DNA from: Paracoccaceae bacterium | Lineage (GTDB): Bacteria; Pseudomonadota; Alphaproteobacteria; Rhodobacterales; Rhodobacteraceae | Length of the DNA stretch: 64,000 nucleotides | Assembly: GCA_902635985.1 (NCBI GenBank) | Contig: CACPPZ010000004.1 | Location: 18,948 to 82,947, forward strand | Direction: 5' to 3' | In this document: positions 49,788-59,881 of the stretch, in pieces | Layout of the letters: each line of letters begins with the position of its first letter | How positions within the stretch are numbered: the stretch's first letter is position 1 | Position numbers and translations under genes: made by a program | The notes under the pieces: model-generated | The model's database searches: none | Told to the model about the DNA's origin: nothing | Seen by the model: the letters and a program-made list of their open reading frames with translations, nothing else

Positions 49788-49824
49788 CTCGAATAAAAAT
49801 CTAGTTTAACGATTTTTATTCGAG
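49788..49824. repeat. Perfect inverted repeat (14-bp arms, 9-nt loop)
   Basis: ctcgaataaaaatc-tagtttaac-gatttttattcgag. Confidence 0.9.
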
Positions 49825-50237
49825 CAGACCAGACACTATACTTATTTAATTTGGGTCTAATCACTTAAAAGTATCTGCGCCTTAATCCCGCTAGAAGAAA
49901 CATTGGTAATCTTTGATAATACCTTAGCAGAGCCAGCCAAAAAAAATTAAAGATCTAAACCATTCCCCAGATTTAAAACATATTTAGGAATTCAGTTGTG
50001 TACAAAGAGCTAACGGTGAAACTTTAAATCCAAAAAAAACTAGTTTGTATTCAATATTTGTTTTACCGACATCGTATAATAGTGGATAGTAAAGTGCTCG
50101 ATTTTGCTGTAAATAATTCCAATATTACTCAAAATCGAACAGCGAGTTTAAAAATATTTAACAGTATTCGGAACCTAGCGATAAAGTTAAAGCTTTAGTT
50201 GCTTGAATACTTTTCTGATACATAATAAGGCTGAAAC

Positions 50238-51443
50238 TTGAAAAGTAGAAACATAGATATTTTCATTTCTGGTGCGGGACCAGCAGGATTACTAGCCTCT
50301 ATATCTTTTGCATCATTGGGTTACTCTGTAATTTGTATAGACCCGCACAAGCCAGTCACCCATGCTAGTGACGCGGGTGCTGATTTGCGCACAACCGCTT
50401 TCTTACAGCCAGCACAAAATTTCATGCACTCACTGGATTTGTGGGGAAAACTAAAATCATATGCTGTACCAATGGAAATTATGCGGATTATTGATGCAGC
50501 AGGTGAAAATTGGCCACCTAAGGAAAAAACAACAAAAGATTTTCTATCATCAGATATTTCTGACCTTCCTTTTGGATGGAATATACCTAATTGGCTTCTG
50601 CGTCGAGCTTTCATTGAAACAGCAAGTAAATATAGCAACCTTGAATTAAAATTTGGTTTAACTACTTCATCTTTCATAAGACGTGACGACGCAGCATTTG
50701 TTTATCTAGATGATGGAAGTCAAATAAAAGCGAAGCTTGTTATTGGCGCAGATGGAAGAAATTCATTTATACGCGAAAAATCTCAAATTAAAATTTCGAG
50801 AACAGAGTTTTCCCAGAAAGCTTTAACATTTATTGTTACTCACGAAAAACCTCACCAAAATGCCTCAATTGAAATTCATCGATCTGGAGGTCCTTTTACC
50901 TTTGTACCATTGGCAGATTTTGAAGGGAACCCTTGCTCTTCAGTTGTATGGATGGAAAGTAATAAAAATATTGATCGACTTTTGGCACTAAACTCAAAGG
51001 AGTTTGAGAAACAAGTTAACAATCGCTCGTGTTCACACTTAGGAAAACTTAAAGTGATAAGCCATATAACTGCCTGGCCAATTATTTCACAAATTGCAAA
51101 GCAACTAACAACAAAAAGAACTGCATTGATTGCTGAGGCAGCTCACGTTTTGCCACCTATTGGAGCACAAGGTTTAAATATGAGCCTGGCGGACATAAAA
51201 TCGTTGTATGATTTATTAAAAGACACTTCCAGACTAAGCAACATCGAAGAAATATTGGATAAATATGACAAGTTGAGACGTTTGGATATTAAAACCAGAG
51301 TCTTGGGAATTAATGCATTGAATGAAGTGTCAAAAAGCTCATTACCTATTGCCCAAAAAACCAGAGCTTTAGGAATAAATTTTTTACATTCATCACCGCA
51401 GATACGTCAAGGGCTAATGAAACTAGGACTTGGTCTAGAGTAG
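50238..51443 (+). CDS. FAD-dependent UbiH/UbiF-family monooxygenase
   Basis: ISGAGPAGLLASISFASLGYSV, VIGADGRNS, ALIAEAAHVLPPIGAQGLNMSLADIKSL. Confidence 0.87.
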   Translation: MKSRNIDIFISGAGPAGLLASISFASLGYSVICIDPHKPVTHASDAGADLRTTAFLQPAQNFMHSLDLWGKLKSYAVPMEIMRIIDAAGENWPPKEKTTKDFLSSDISDLPFGWNIPNWLLRRAFIETASKYSNLELKFGLTTSSFIRRDDAAFVYLDDGSQIKAKLVIGADGRNSFIREKSQIKISRTEFSQKALTFIVTHEKPHQNASIEIHRSGGPFTFVPLADFEGNPCSSVVWMESNKNIDRLLALNSKEFEKQVNNRSCSHLGKLKVISHITAWPIISQIAKQLTTKRTALIAEAAHVLPPIGAQGLNMSLADIKSLYDLLKDTSRLSNIEEILDKYDKLRRLDIKTRVLGINALNEVSKSSLPIAQKTRALGINFLHSSPQIRQGLMKLGLGLE

Positions 51444-51465
51444 CTCTGCCAAGAACAATACAAGT

Positions 51466-52593
51466 CTATAGAACTTGATCTATAACACGACGCAAACGGT
51501 CGACTGTTCCGGTTACATCATACAGTTTATCTAGTCCAAACAAACCTAATCTAAAAGTCATAAAATTATCAGGCTCATCACAGGCTAACGGCACACCAGC
51601 CGCTATTTGCATTCCTAAATTAGTAAATTTTGAACCATTTTGTATTGAAGGATCTTTGGTGTAACTCACAACTACACCTGGAGCACCAAAGCCCTCTGGC
51701 GCTACAGAATTCACTCCTTTTTGCTTGAGCATTGCTCTTACATTGTTTCCTAAATCCCACTGAGCTTTACACAATCTATCAAAACCATATTCTTTTGTTT
51801 CAAGCATTGTATCTCTGAAAGCTCTCAATGCATCAGTTGGCATAGTAGTATGGTACGCATGCCCTCCACTTTCATAAGCCTGCATGATTGAGTGCCATTT
51901 CTTGAGATCAATTGCAAAACTATCTGAAGTAGAATTTTGCATTCGCTCAACTGCCAATTTCGATAGCATCACTAAACCCGCAGACGGTGATGCAGACCAC
52001 CCTTTTTGCGGTGCAGAAATTAGAGCATCAACGCCTAAATTACTCATATCAACCCATGCGCAACCTGATGCAATACAATCCAGAACCATAATTGCTCCAA
52101 CTTCATGAGCTGCATCCGACATTTGCTTAATGTAAGTATCAGGTAATATTATTCCAGCAGAGGTTTCTACATGAGGTGCAAAGACGATGTCAGGTGAATA
52201 CTCTTTTATTTTTGCTACCAACTCTTCTATTGGAACTGGATGAAACGGGGATTGATCTGAGTTCTTCTCTCTCCGTGCCTTCATAACCTCAACAGACTGG
52301 GGCAAATTATTGCTCTCAAATATTTGGCTCCACCTATATGAAAACCATCCGTTTCTCGCCACTAGAACTTTTGCATCGCGACCGAACTGTCGAGCGACTG
52401 CCTCCATACCAAAAGTTCCACCTCCCGGTACAATCACGACAGCATCAGCGCTATAAACTTCTTTTAGCATAGCGGAGATATCATTCATAACTAGTTGAAA
52501 AGAAGAAGACATGTGGTTGAGAGACCGATCGGTGAAAACTACGGAAAATTCTTCCAAACCATTTGGATCAATGTTATCAAGCAAAGCGTTCAT
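51466..52593 (-). CDS. Class V aminotransferase (serine/alanine--glyoxylate type)
   Basis: VPGGGTFGMEAVARQF, FAPHVETSAGIILPD, APQKGWSASPSAGLVMLS (PLP lysine region). Confidence 0.82.
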   Translation of the reverse strand: MNALLDNIDPNGLEEFSVVFTDRSLNHMSSSFQLVMNDISAMLKEVYSADAVVIVPGGGTFGMEAVARQFGRDAKVLVARNGWFSYRWSQIFESNNLPQSVEVMKARREKNSDQSPFHPVPIEELVAKIKEYSPDIVFAPHVETSAGIILPDTYIKQMSDAAHEVGAIMVLDCIASGCAWVDMSNLGVDALISAPQKGWSASPSAGLVMLSKLAVERMQNSTSDSFAIDLKKWHSIMQAYESGGHAYHTTMPTDALRAFRDTMLETKEYGFDRLCKAQWDLGNNVRAMLKQKGVNSVAPEGFGAPGVVVSYTKDPSIQNGSKFTNLGMQIAAGVPLACDEPDNFMTFRLGLFGLDKLYDVTGTVDRLRRVIDQVL

Positions 52594-52699
52594 TTTTGTC
52601 CCCTACTACAGTGCTAATTTGGATAATAAAACAACTCAATTTAAAATCAATCAGTTCAGCAAATAATTTAGCATCTGTAAGATTTAAACATGAAAAAGA

Positions 52700-53155
52700 T
52701 TACACTGGTCCATGCCTTTTCTCTTCACTTAATAAAACATTAGCTTCAATCTCGCCAGCACCAGGAAGGGTCATTATTCTACGTCTTAAAATTCGCTCAA
52801 AGTCGGGAATATCTCGAGCGACAATTCTTATCCTGTAGTCATAAACTCCTAAAACATGTTCCACAGTTTGCACCTCTGGTATAGCTGTAACTGCTCGTTC
52901 AAAATCTTCTAAGCGAACTTGACCCTTTCTAGCTAATTTAATACCTAAAAAAACGGTAACGCTAAAACCTACTTTTTCAGTATCCAAAACTAATCGCTTG
53001 CCAGAAATTATACCCTCTTCATAAAAGCGTTTAATACGGCGCCAGATTGCTGGTTGTGATAAACCTAATTGCTCCACAAAAGAACCCGCAGATCTACTAC
53101 AGTCCCGCTGCAGTTCCTTGAGTAGCTGCAAATCTATTTCATCAAGTTCCATCAA
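52700..53155 (-). CDS. Lrp/AsnC family transcriptional regulator
   Basis: LDEIDLQLLKELQRDCSRSAGSFVEQLGLSQPAIWRRIKRFYEEGII HTH. Confidence 0.9.
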   Translation of the reverse strand: MMELDEIDLQLLKELQRDCSRSAGSFVEQLGLSQPAIWRRIKRFYEEGIISGKRLVLDTEKVGFSVTVFLGIKLARKGQVRLEDFERAVTAIPEVQTVEHVLGVYDYRIRIVARDIPDFERILRRRIMTLPGAGEIEANVLLSEEKRHGPV

Positions 53156-53607
53156 ATAGGCAATACCTCACTATTTCTTACACGGGCAATATGCATTAAT
53201 GGCTCAATTTCCAATATATGGGGTAAATGAAGTATTCTCTCTCTATAAACTCTCTGGTAATCATCAATATCTTTTGCAATTAAAAGTAATCTGACATCTA
53301 CTTTTCCCAAAAATGTTTGAATTTCAGTTACCTCTACAATTTTTCGTGCCTCACTCATAAAATTATCGAACGCCATATGGTGCGTTTTATCTAACGTCAC
53401 GCGCAGGGATACTTCAACTTTATAACCTAAAAGCTGCCAATTTATTACTGCCTCCTTAGCAACAATTTGACCATTTTGTCTCAACCGAACCAATCTTCTA
53501 GACAGCACCGCTGGTGTTGTACCAGCTTTTGACGCAAGCTTAGCCATCTGAATATCGGGGTCAGATTGATAAATTCTTAAAATTCTCAAATCTAAGTCAG
53601 TGAGCAT
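53152..53607 (-). CDS. Lrp/AsnC family transcriptional regulator (second)
   Basis: LTDLDLRILRIYQSDPDIQMAKLASKAGTTPAVLSRRLVRLRQNGQI HTH; overlaps the previous Lrp by 4 nt. Confidence 0.85.
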   Translation of the reverse strand: MLTDLDLRILRIYQSDPDIQMAKLASKAGTTPAVLSRRLVRLRQNGQIVAKEAVINWQLLGYKVEVSLRVTLDKTHHMAFDNFMSEARKIVEVTEIQTFLGKVDVRLLLIAKDIDDYQRVYRERILHLPHILEIEPLMHIARVRNSEVLPI

Positions 53608-53726
53608 AATTTTTATTATTTTTGCAATAAATGATTATTAAAAATATTAAATGTGTATAACAAATTGAAAATCAGAAAACAATATACAGATATTTTTGTA
53701 TATACTATAAGTTATTATTATTTTGA

Positions 53727-54758
<1,032 letters not shown>

Positions 54759-54770
54759 GATCGGTTGGTC

Positions 54771-54815
54771 AAAGGCGGCTATAAATAGCAGCTGCCTTTT
54801 ACCATTTTTTTGGTT
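54771..54815 (+). terminator. Putative rho-independent terminator after ilvC
   Basis: aaaggcggct-ataaatagc-agctgccttt stem (one G.U) followed by a T-rich run. Confidence 0.6.
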
Positions 54816-54854
54816 AAATCGAAAAATATCATTTCCATAGCTAGATAGACATAA

Positions 54855-55769
54855 ATGGAGAATAGCGTAACTAAACAAAGTTGGCTCTTATTGACCCTTC
54901 TGGGGTTAATTTGGGGCAGTACCTTTATGATTATAGAACTAGCTTTAGATGGAATTTCACCTTTTTGGCTCGCGGCTGCTCGAATTTCGATAGCCGCCTT
55001 AGTAACAAACATTATTTGGTTTTCCTCCTCTCGAAAACTGTTTCAAACAGAGTTAACGGCTTGGCAGACCCTTGTATTTTCTGGCGTGTTTGCAACTGCA
55101 GCTCCATTTATTGCACTAAGTTGGGGCCAGCAGTATGTAACATCTGCTTTTGCAGGTATTTCAATGGCTTCAGTCGCTTTATTAATTCTACCACTTTCAT
55201 ATTTTTTTGTCGCAAGTGAAAAAATTACTACCTCTACAATATTAGGAATATTTTGCGGATTTTGTGGTGTTTTTATACTCTTGGGACCTGAAGTTTTTGT
55301 GGCCTCAAATGAAACAAAAGAGGCTTACGGCAGGCTAGCCTGTTTGTTTGCAACCTTTTGTTATGCAATTAGTGCAGTGCTTACTAAACGTTTGCCACCA
55401 ATAGATCCAATAGGTCTAGCTGCTGTCTCTCTATCTGCTGGCGCAGTTTTTATCATACCAGCTGCATTGTTATTTGAGGGAGCGCCACCTCATGTATCAA
55501 GTAAAACATTTTTCTATTTAGTTATTTTGGGTGTTTTTCCAACAGCAGCAGCAACTTTTTTAAGAATAATTATAATTCGAACTGCTGGCCCTATATTTAT
55601 GACACTTACAAACTTTCAAGTGCCACTTTGGTCTGTTTTTTTTAGTATTCTAATACTTAACGAACCGTTTGAAATTTCAATGCTTATTGCATTAGCAGCG
55701 ATTTTGAGTGGTCTTGCGATAAACCAGCACTCAGAAATAAAGAAGATTATAAAAACAAAGATTAACTAG
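54855..55769 (+). CDS. DMT superfamily (EamA) transporter
   Basis: Ten TM segments; LLGLIWGSTFMIIELALDGISPFWLAAAR motif. Confidence 0.87.
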   Translation: MENSVTKQSWLLLTLLGLIWGSTFMIIELALDGISPFWLAAARISIAALVTNIIWFSSSRKLFQTELTAWQTLVFSGVFATAAPFIALSWGQQYVTSAFAGISMASVALLILPLSYFFVASEKITTSTILGIFCGFCGVFILLGPEVFVASNETKEAYGRLACLFATFCYAISAVLTKRLPPIDPIGLAAVSLSAGAVFIIPAALLFEGAPPHVSSKTFFYLVILGVFPTAAATFLRIIIIRTAGPIFMTLTNFQVPLWSVFFSILILNEPFEISMLIALAAILSGLAINQHSEIKKIIKTKIN

Positions 55770-55774
55770 ATAAT

Positions 55775-57115
55775 TTATAGTTCCCTAATTGCGTCACTAA
55801 TTGAAGATATTGTAGCATCAATAATTGATATATCTTCAGCTTCAACCATAACTCTTATGAGTCTTTCCGTTCCAGATTTTCTCACTAACAAACGTCCAAT
55901 CCCTGAAATCTTTTTTTCTGATTCTGAGATTATTTTCTTAACAGATGGGTTATCCAAAGGGTTCTTTTCACTCGAATAAATTATATTTTCTGTTTTCTGG
56001 GGAGCGAGATCAAATGGACGCCCAACCACACTAGCCGGCTCGCCTCTACGAACCATTTCTGCTAAAAATTGCAATCCTGCCATTAACCCATCACCAGTTG
56101 TAGAATAGTCCATCATCACTACATGTCCTGATTTTTCTCCTCCCAAATTAAAACCATTTAATCTCATTTGCTCTACGACGTATCGATCCCCAACCGAAGT
56201 TCTGACTAGTTTTATTCCTTCTCGATTCAGAAACGTCTCTAGACGCATATTTGACATAACAGTTGCTACTAATGTATTTTCTACTAAGGTACATTCCTTT
56301 AGCCACCGTGATCCGATCATTCCAAGGAAGTGATCCCCATCAATGGAACACCCTTGCTCATCAATTACTAATACTCGATCTGCATCTCCATCCAAACAAA
56401 TTGCCACATCAGCCCCATGTGCTACCACCGTTTCAGCTGCGGTTCTTGGACTGGTAGAACCACACTCTAAATTAATGTTCCTTCCGTCAGGTGAAACGCC
56501 AACAGGTACAACTTCTGCTCCAAGCTCCCACAAGACTTCTGGTGCCGCTCGATAACCGGCTCCGTTAGCGCAATCTATCACAACCTTGAGGCCATCTAAT
56601 CTCATCTGATTTGGAAAACTAGATTTTACTCTTTCTATATAGCGATATCTACCATCATCAATTCGCCTAGCTCTGCCAATATTTTCTGGAGATACGCAAT
56701 CTACTCCTTGAGAAACTAAAGCTTCTATCTCAACCTCCACACTGTCTGATAACTTATAACCATCAGGACCAAAAAACTTTATACCGTTATCATTATGTTC
56801 ATTATGACTAGCTGATATCATAATACCTAAATCAGCTCTCATAGAATTTGTTAAAAGCCCTACTGCAGGTGTTGGGACTGGTCCGAGTAGTAACACATTC
56901 ATGCCTGCTGAGGTCAGCCCGGCTGTCAATGCATTTTCAAACATATAGCCCGATAAACGTGTATCTTTACCTATAACAACACGGTGCGATTTTTTACTTG
57001 CTTGTCGAAAGTAAGACCCTGCTGCTGCACCAAGTTTCAGACAAAAGTCTGATGTCATCGGATAAGAGTTCGCCCTACCACGGACTCCATCTGTACCAAA
57101 AAATCTACGAGACAT
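55775..57115 (-). CDS. glmM: Phosphoglucosamine mutase
   Basis: RFFGTDGVRGRAN, ISASHNEHNDNGIKFFGPDG, DGDADRV, RKSGTERLIRVM. Confidence 0.96.
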   Translation of the reverse strand: MSRRFFGTDGVRGRANSYPMTSDFCLKLGAAAGSYFRQASKKSHRVVIGKDTRLSGYMFENALTAGLTSAGMNVLLLGPVPTPAVGLLTNSMRADLGIMISASHNEHNDNGIKFFGPDGYKLSDSVEVEIEALVSQGVDCVSPENIGRARRIDDGRYRYIERVKSSFPNQMRLDGLKVVIDCANGAGYRAAPEVLWELGAEVVPVGVSPDGRNINLECGSTSPRTAAETVVAHGADVAICLDGDADRVLVIDEQGCSIDGDHFLGMIGSRWLKECTLVENTLVATVMSNMRLETFLNREGIKLVRTSVGDRYVVEQMRLNGFNLGGEKSGHVVMMDYSTTGDGLMAGLQFLAEMVRRGEPASVVGRPFDLAPQKTENIIYSSEKNPLDNPSVKKIISESEKKISGIGRLLVRKSGTERLIRVMVEAEDISIIDATISSISDAIREL

Positions 57116-58133
57116 CGGAATCTCCTACTTTATTTAAGTGTACACTATGCCACAGTTTCATAGCCTGAACAGTTTCTTTTACATCATGTACCCTGAAAAT
57201 TTGCACGCCCTGCGAACGAGCGTATAATGCAACAGAAATAGATCCTGACATTCTGTCTTCATTTTCTTTTAGCCCTGCAAGCGTTTTTATAAATTTTTTC
57301 CTCGACACACCAATAAGTATTGGCACTCCTAATCCGTGAAAAAGACTTATCTTTCGCAATAAACTAAGGTTGTGCGTTAGAGATTTTCCAAATCCAATAC
57401 CTGGGTCAACTATTATAGCTTTTCTTTGCATGCCGGAGTTTACCAGATTTTCTATTTGCTGACTTAGAAAATCATAGATGTCCAGACATACATCTCTATA
57501 TTTTGGCTCATTTTGCATTGTTTCAGGAATGCCTTGTGAATGCATAATGCATACTGGCACTTTGTGCTCGATGCAAAAGTCACCCATTTTACTATCAAAT
57601 TTTAATCCAGAGATATCGTTTACCATAGCAGCACCTGAGGAAATTGCCATTTTTGCAACTTCAGACTTTCTAGTATCTGCAGAAATTGGCACTGCAATTT
57701 TGTTTGCTAATTTTTTGATAATAGGTATTACCCTCGATATTTCCTCCGAGGTATCCACTTCTAGTGCACCAGGTCGAGTACTTTCCCCGCCGATATCAAT
57801 TATATCCGCACCAGCAGAAACCATTGATATGAAGTGCTCTGTAGCAGTCTCCAAAGTGGAATACCTTCCACCGTCAGAAAAGCTGTCAGGAGTTACATTT
57901 AATATACCCATGACTCTGGGAACATCAAACGAAAGACCACAAATTTTAGGTCTCTTGTCAGTAATATTGTGAAATATATCTTCAGGAATATTTTTAGCCA
58001 AAACGATCTCTGGCTCAGAATTTCGCGTGAGCTTTTCAGCATGGGTAAACCAAAACGGAGTACCTTGCAAAACGCTTGCATTACTTGGGATGGTAGGGTC
58101 AGAATTTATTATCGGGCGGAAATATTCACTCAT
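57105..58133 (-). CDS. folP: Dihydropteroate synthase
   Basis: VMGILNVTPDSFSDGG, DIGGESTRPGA, DPGIGFGKS. Confidence 0.95.
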   Translation of the reverse strand: MSEYFRPIINSDPTIPSNASVLQGTPFWFTHAEKLTRNSEPEIVLAKNIPEDIFHNITDKRPKICGLSFDVPRVMGILNVTPDSFSDGGRYSTLETATEHFISMVSAGADIIDIGGESTRPGALEVDTSEEISRVIPIIKKLANKIAVPISADTRKSEVAKMAISSGAAMVNDISGLKFDSKMGDFCIEHKVPVCIMHSQGIPETMQNEPKYRDVCLDIYDFLSQQIENLVNSGMQRKAIIVDPGIGFGKSLTHNLSLLRKISLFHGLGVPILIGVSRKKFIKTLAGLKENEDRMSGSISVALYARSQGVQIFRVHDVKETVQAMKLWHSVHLNKVGDSDVS

Positions 58134-58160
58134 TATTCTTTAAATGGCTATCTTGGTAGT

Positions 58161-59102
58161 TTAGAAAATATCTTCTTCCAATGGAAGTATAGCGACCATG
58201 TTATCATCATTATGCGCCTCAGGCACCATACCGATAACACTTAACTTCTCTCCATTAAGTTCGTTCATGAGCCAATACGCTAATTTGTAAGTATTACCAG
58301 CATCGACATCGGGAGATTTGTTGGCGTCCAAAATTATTTTTGATGGAGCCCAAACTGAAATCTGACCCTGCTTTATAGCATAATCTAATTCTGTTTTAGT
58401 TGAAACCACCACACATTTCGAATTTTTGCCTGCTAATATCCACGCACTCTGCTCTATAGATAGTAAATCCAGCCTTCGCTGAATTGAAGATTTTTCATTC
58501 TTTGCCCCTACTGGGTGTTCAGGAATATCAACACATAAAATGACTGGTTGTTGCGAAGCGCAAAGTTGATCAATCCATGACCCTAAGTAAATACAAGTAA
58601 CAGCTGCATTACTTAGATATACTACGTGAGGTCTACGTGAAAGTTCATCGCTGCCTATAGCCGGTAAAATAGCAGAATTATGGTCTTTCTCAGTACGAAC
58701 AATTTCTACTCCCAGAGCCCCTGGGCCTCTATCAAGTTTTTCAATTCTAACAAATGCCCTATGAGCTTGAGGTTCGATTAGTATTCTATCTGCTATACGT
58801 TCTGCTAAAGTTTCAAGCAAATTTACTCGCTCGGCGTAAACTTCACCCGAAATAGCCTCTGTGACCTTATCATAAGATAATATCTTATCTACATCATCAT
58901 CTATGACTTTATGGACTGGCTTTACCTCGACAACAACGTTGAAACAAATTCTCTGTGTCATGCCACGTTCTGATTGGAATGCCCCAATCTCTACTTCAAG
59001 TATGTGATCGCGCAGTGAAATTCTATCTAGTTCGATGTCAGAAAGGTTACTTCTAGACCTTTCAACGGGATGACTGAAAGCCAGCTTGATTTCATTTGTC
59101 AT
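58161..59102 (-). CDS. folB: Dihydroneopterin aldolase-like protein with long C-terminal extension
   Basis: DRISLRDHILEVEIGAFQSERGMTQRICFNVVVEV, LLETLAERIADRIL; adjacent to folP. Confidence 0.78.
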   Translation of the reverse strand: MTNEIKLAFSHPVERSRSNLSDIELDRISLRDHILEVEIGAFQSERGMTQRICFNVVVEVKPVHKVIDDDVDKILSYDKVTEAISGEVYAERVNLLETLAERIADRILIEPQAHRAFVRIEKLDRGPGALGVEIVRTEKDHNSAILPAIGSDELSRRPHVVYLSNAAVTCIYLGSWIDQLCASQQPVILCVDIPEHPVGAKNEKSSIQRRLDLLSIEQSAWILAGKNSKCVVVSTKTELDYAIKQGQISVWAPSKIILDANKSPDVDAGNTYKLAYWLMNELNGEKLSVIGMVPEAHNDDNMVAILPLEEDIF

Positions 59103-59204
59103 TAATTAATCCTTTAAGCTGTTGGAGTTTTGCATAAATGCAGCCTATAGATCATGAATAGTTTATCAGAATGACAAACTAGCATTTAGTTTTACTTTAT
59201 TAAA

Positions 59205-59849
59205 TCAATTAACTGACAATTTATCAGAATAAAATTTATGGTCTCCAATTATACCTGTTCTTGCTAACTTTTTTGCCCAACTTGGATTGACCGATTTTGC
59301 ATGATAATAAAGTGCACCATTCGTAAGATTAATATTTATGTCCCATAACACCATTCTGGCTATCTTACCCGCTCTTGAATAACTAGATTTATCATTAATA
59401 CTCTCTAGCAGACCATCACACATGTAGGTAAACTGGCATCTATAACGGCTTTTATTTGAACCTTGGTTGACTACTCCACAAAGAGTATCGGGAAATCTAC
59501 TGCTGCTAGCCCTATTAATAATTACTTCCGCAACCGCAAATTGACCCATTACAGATTCACCTCTCGCTTCAAAATAAAGTGCGTCAGTTAAACACTTCCA
59601 TTCTTTCCCACCCTGAAAACTTGGTAATCCATCAATATAATTTTGATCTAAAATCTTCTCAACACGCCTCATAGAAGAATCTACTAACATATCCATTGCG
59701 AATACCGGCAGACTTTCATGATGTTTTTTTTGAATTTCAATAAGCAGATTAAGATTGTTTCCATTTGCCGTGGAAAAACACGAAATTGAAAGTAAGATCG
59801 CGACTATTGGTATTATTTTTTTATAATATTGAAATACCATCAAAAACAA
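59205..59849 (-). CDS. SleB-like cell wall hydrolase (PF07486 type)
   Basis: CLTDALYFEARGESVMGQFAVAEVIINRASSSRFPDTLCGVVNQG...CQFTYMCDG. Confidence 0.9.
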   Translation of the reverse strand: MFLMVFQYYKKIIPIVAILLSISCFSTANGNNLNLLIEIQKKHHESLPVFAMDMLVDSSMRRVEKILDQNYIDGLPSFQGGKEWKCLTDALYFEARGESVMGQFAVAEVIINRASSSRFPDTLCGVVNQGSNKSRYRCQFTYMCDGLLESINDKSSYSRAGKIARMVLWDININLTNGALYYHAKSVNPSWAKKLARTGIIGDHKFYSDKLSVN

Positions 59850-59881
59850 CCAACTCTAATAATTTAGCAAGCATAAGGGCA

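Noticed and set aside
49788-49824. Rho-independent terminator
   Set aside because: Stem is AT-rich and no U-tract follows on either strand; it also lies upstream of, not after, the neighbouring gene on each strand.
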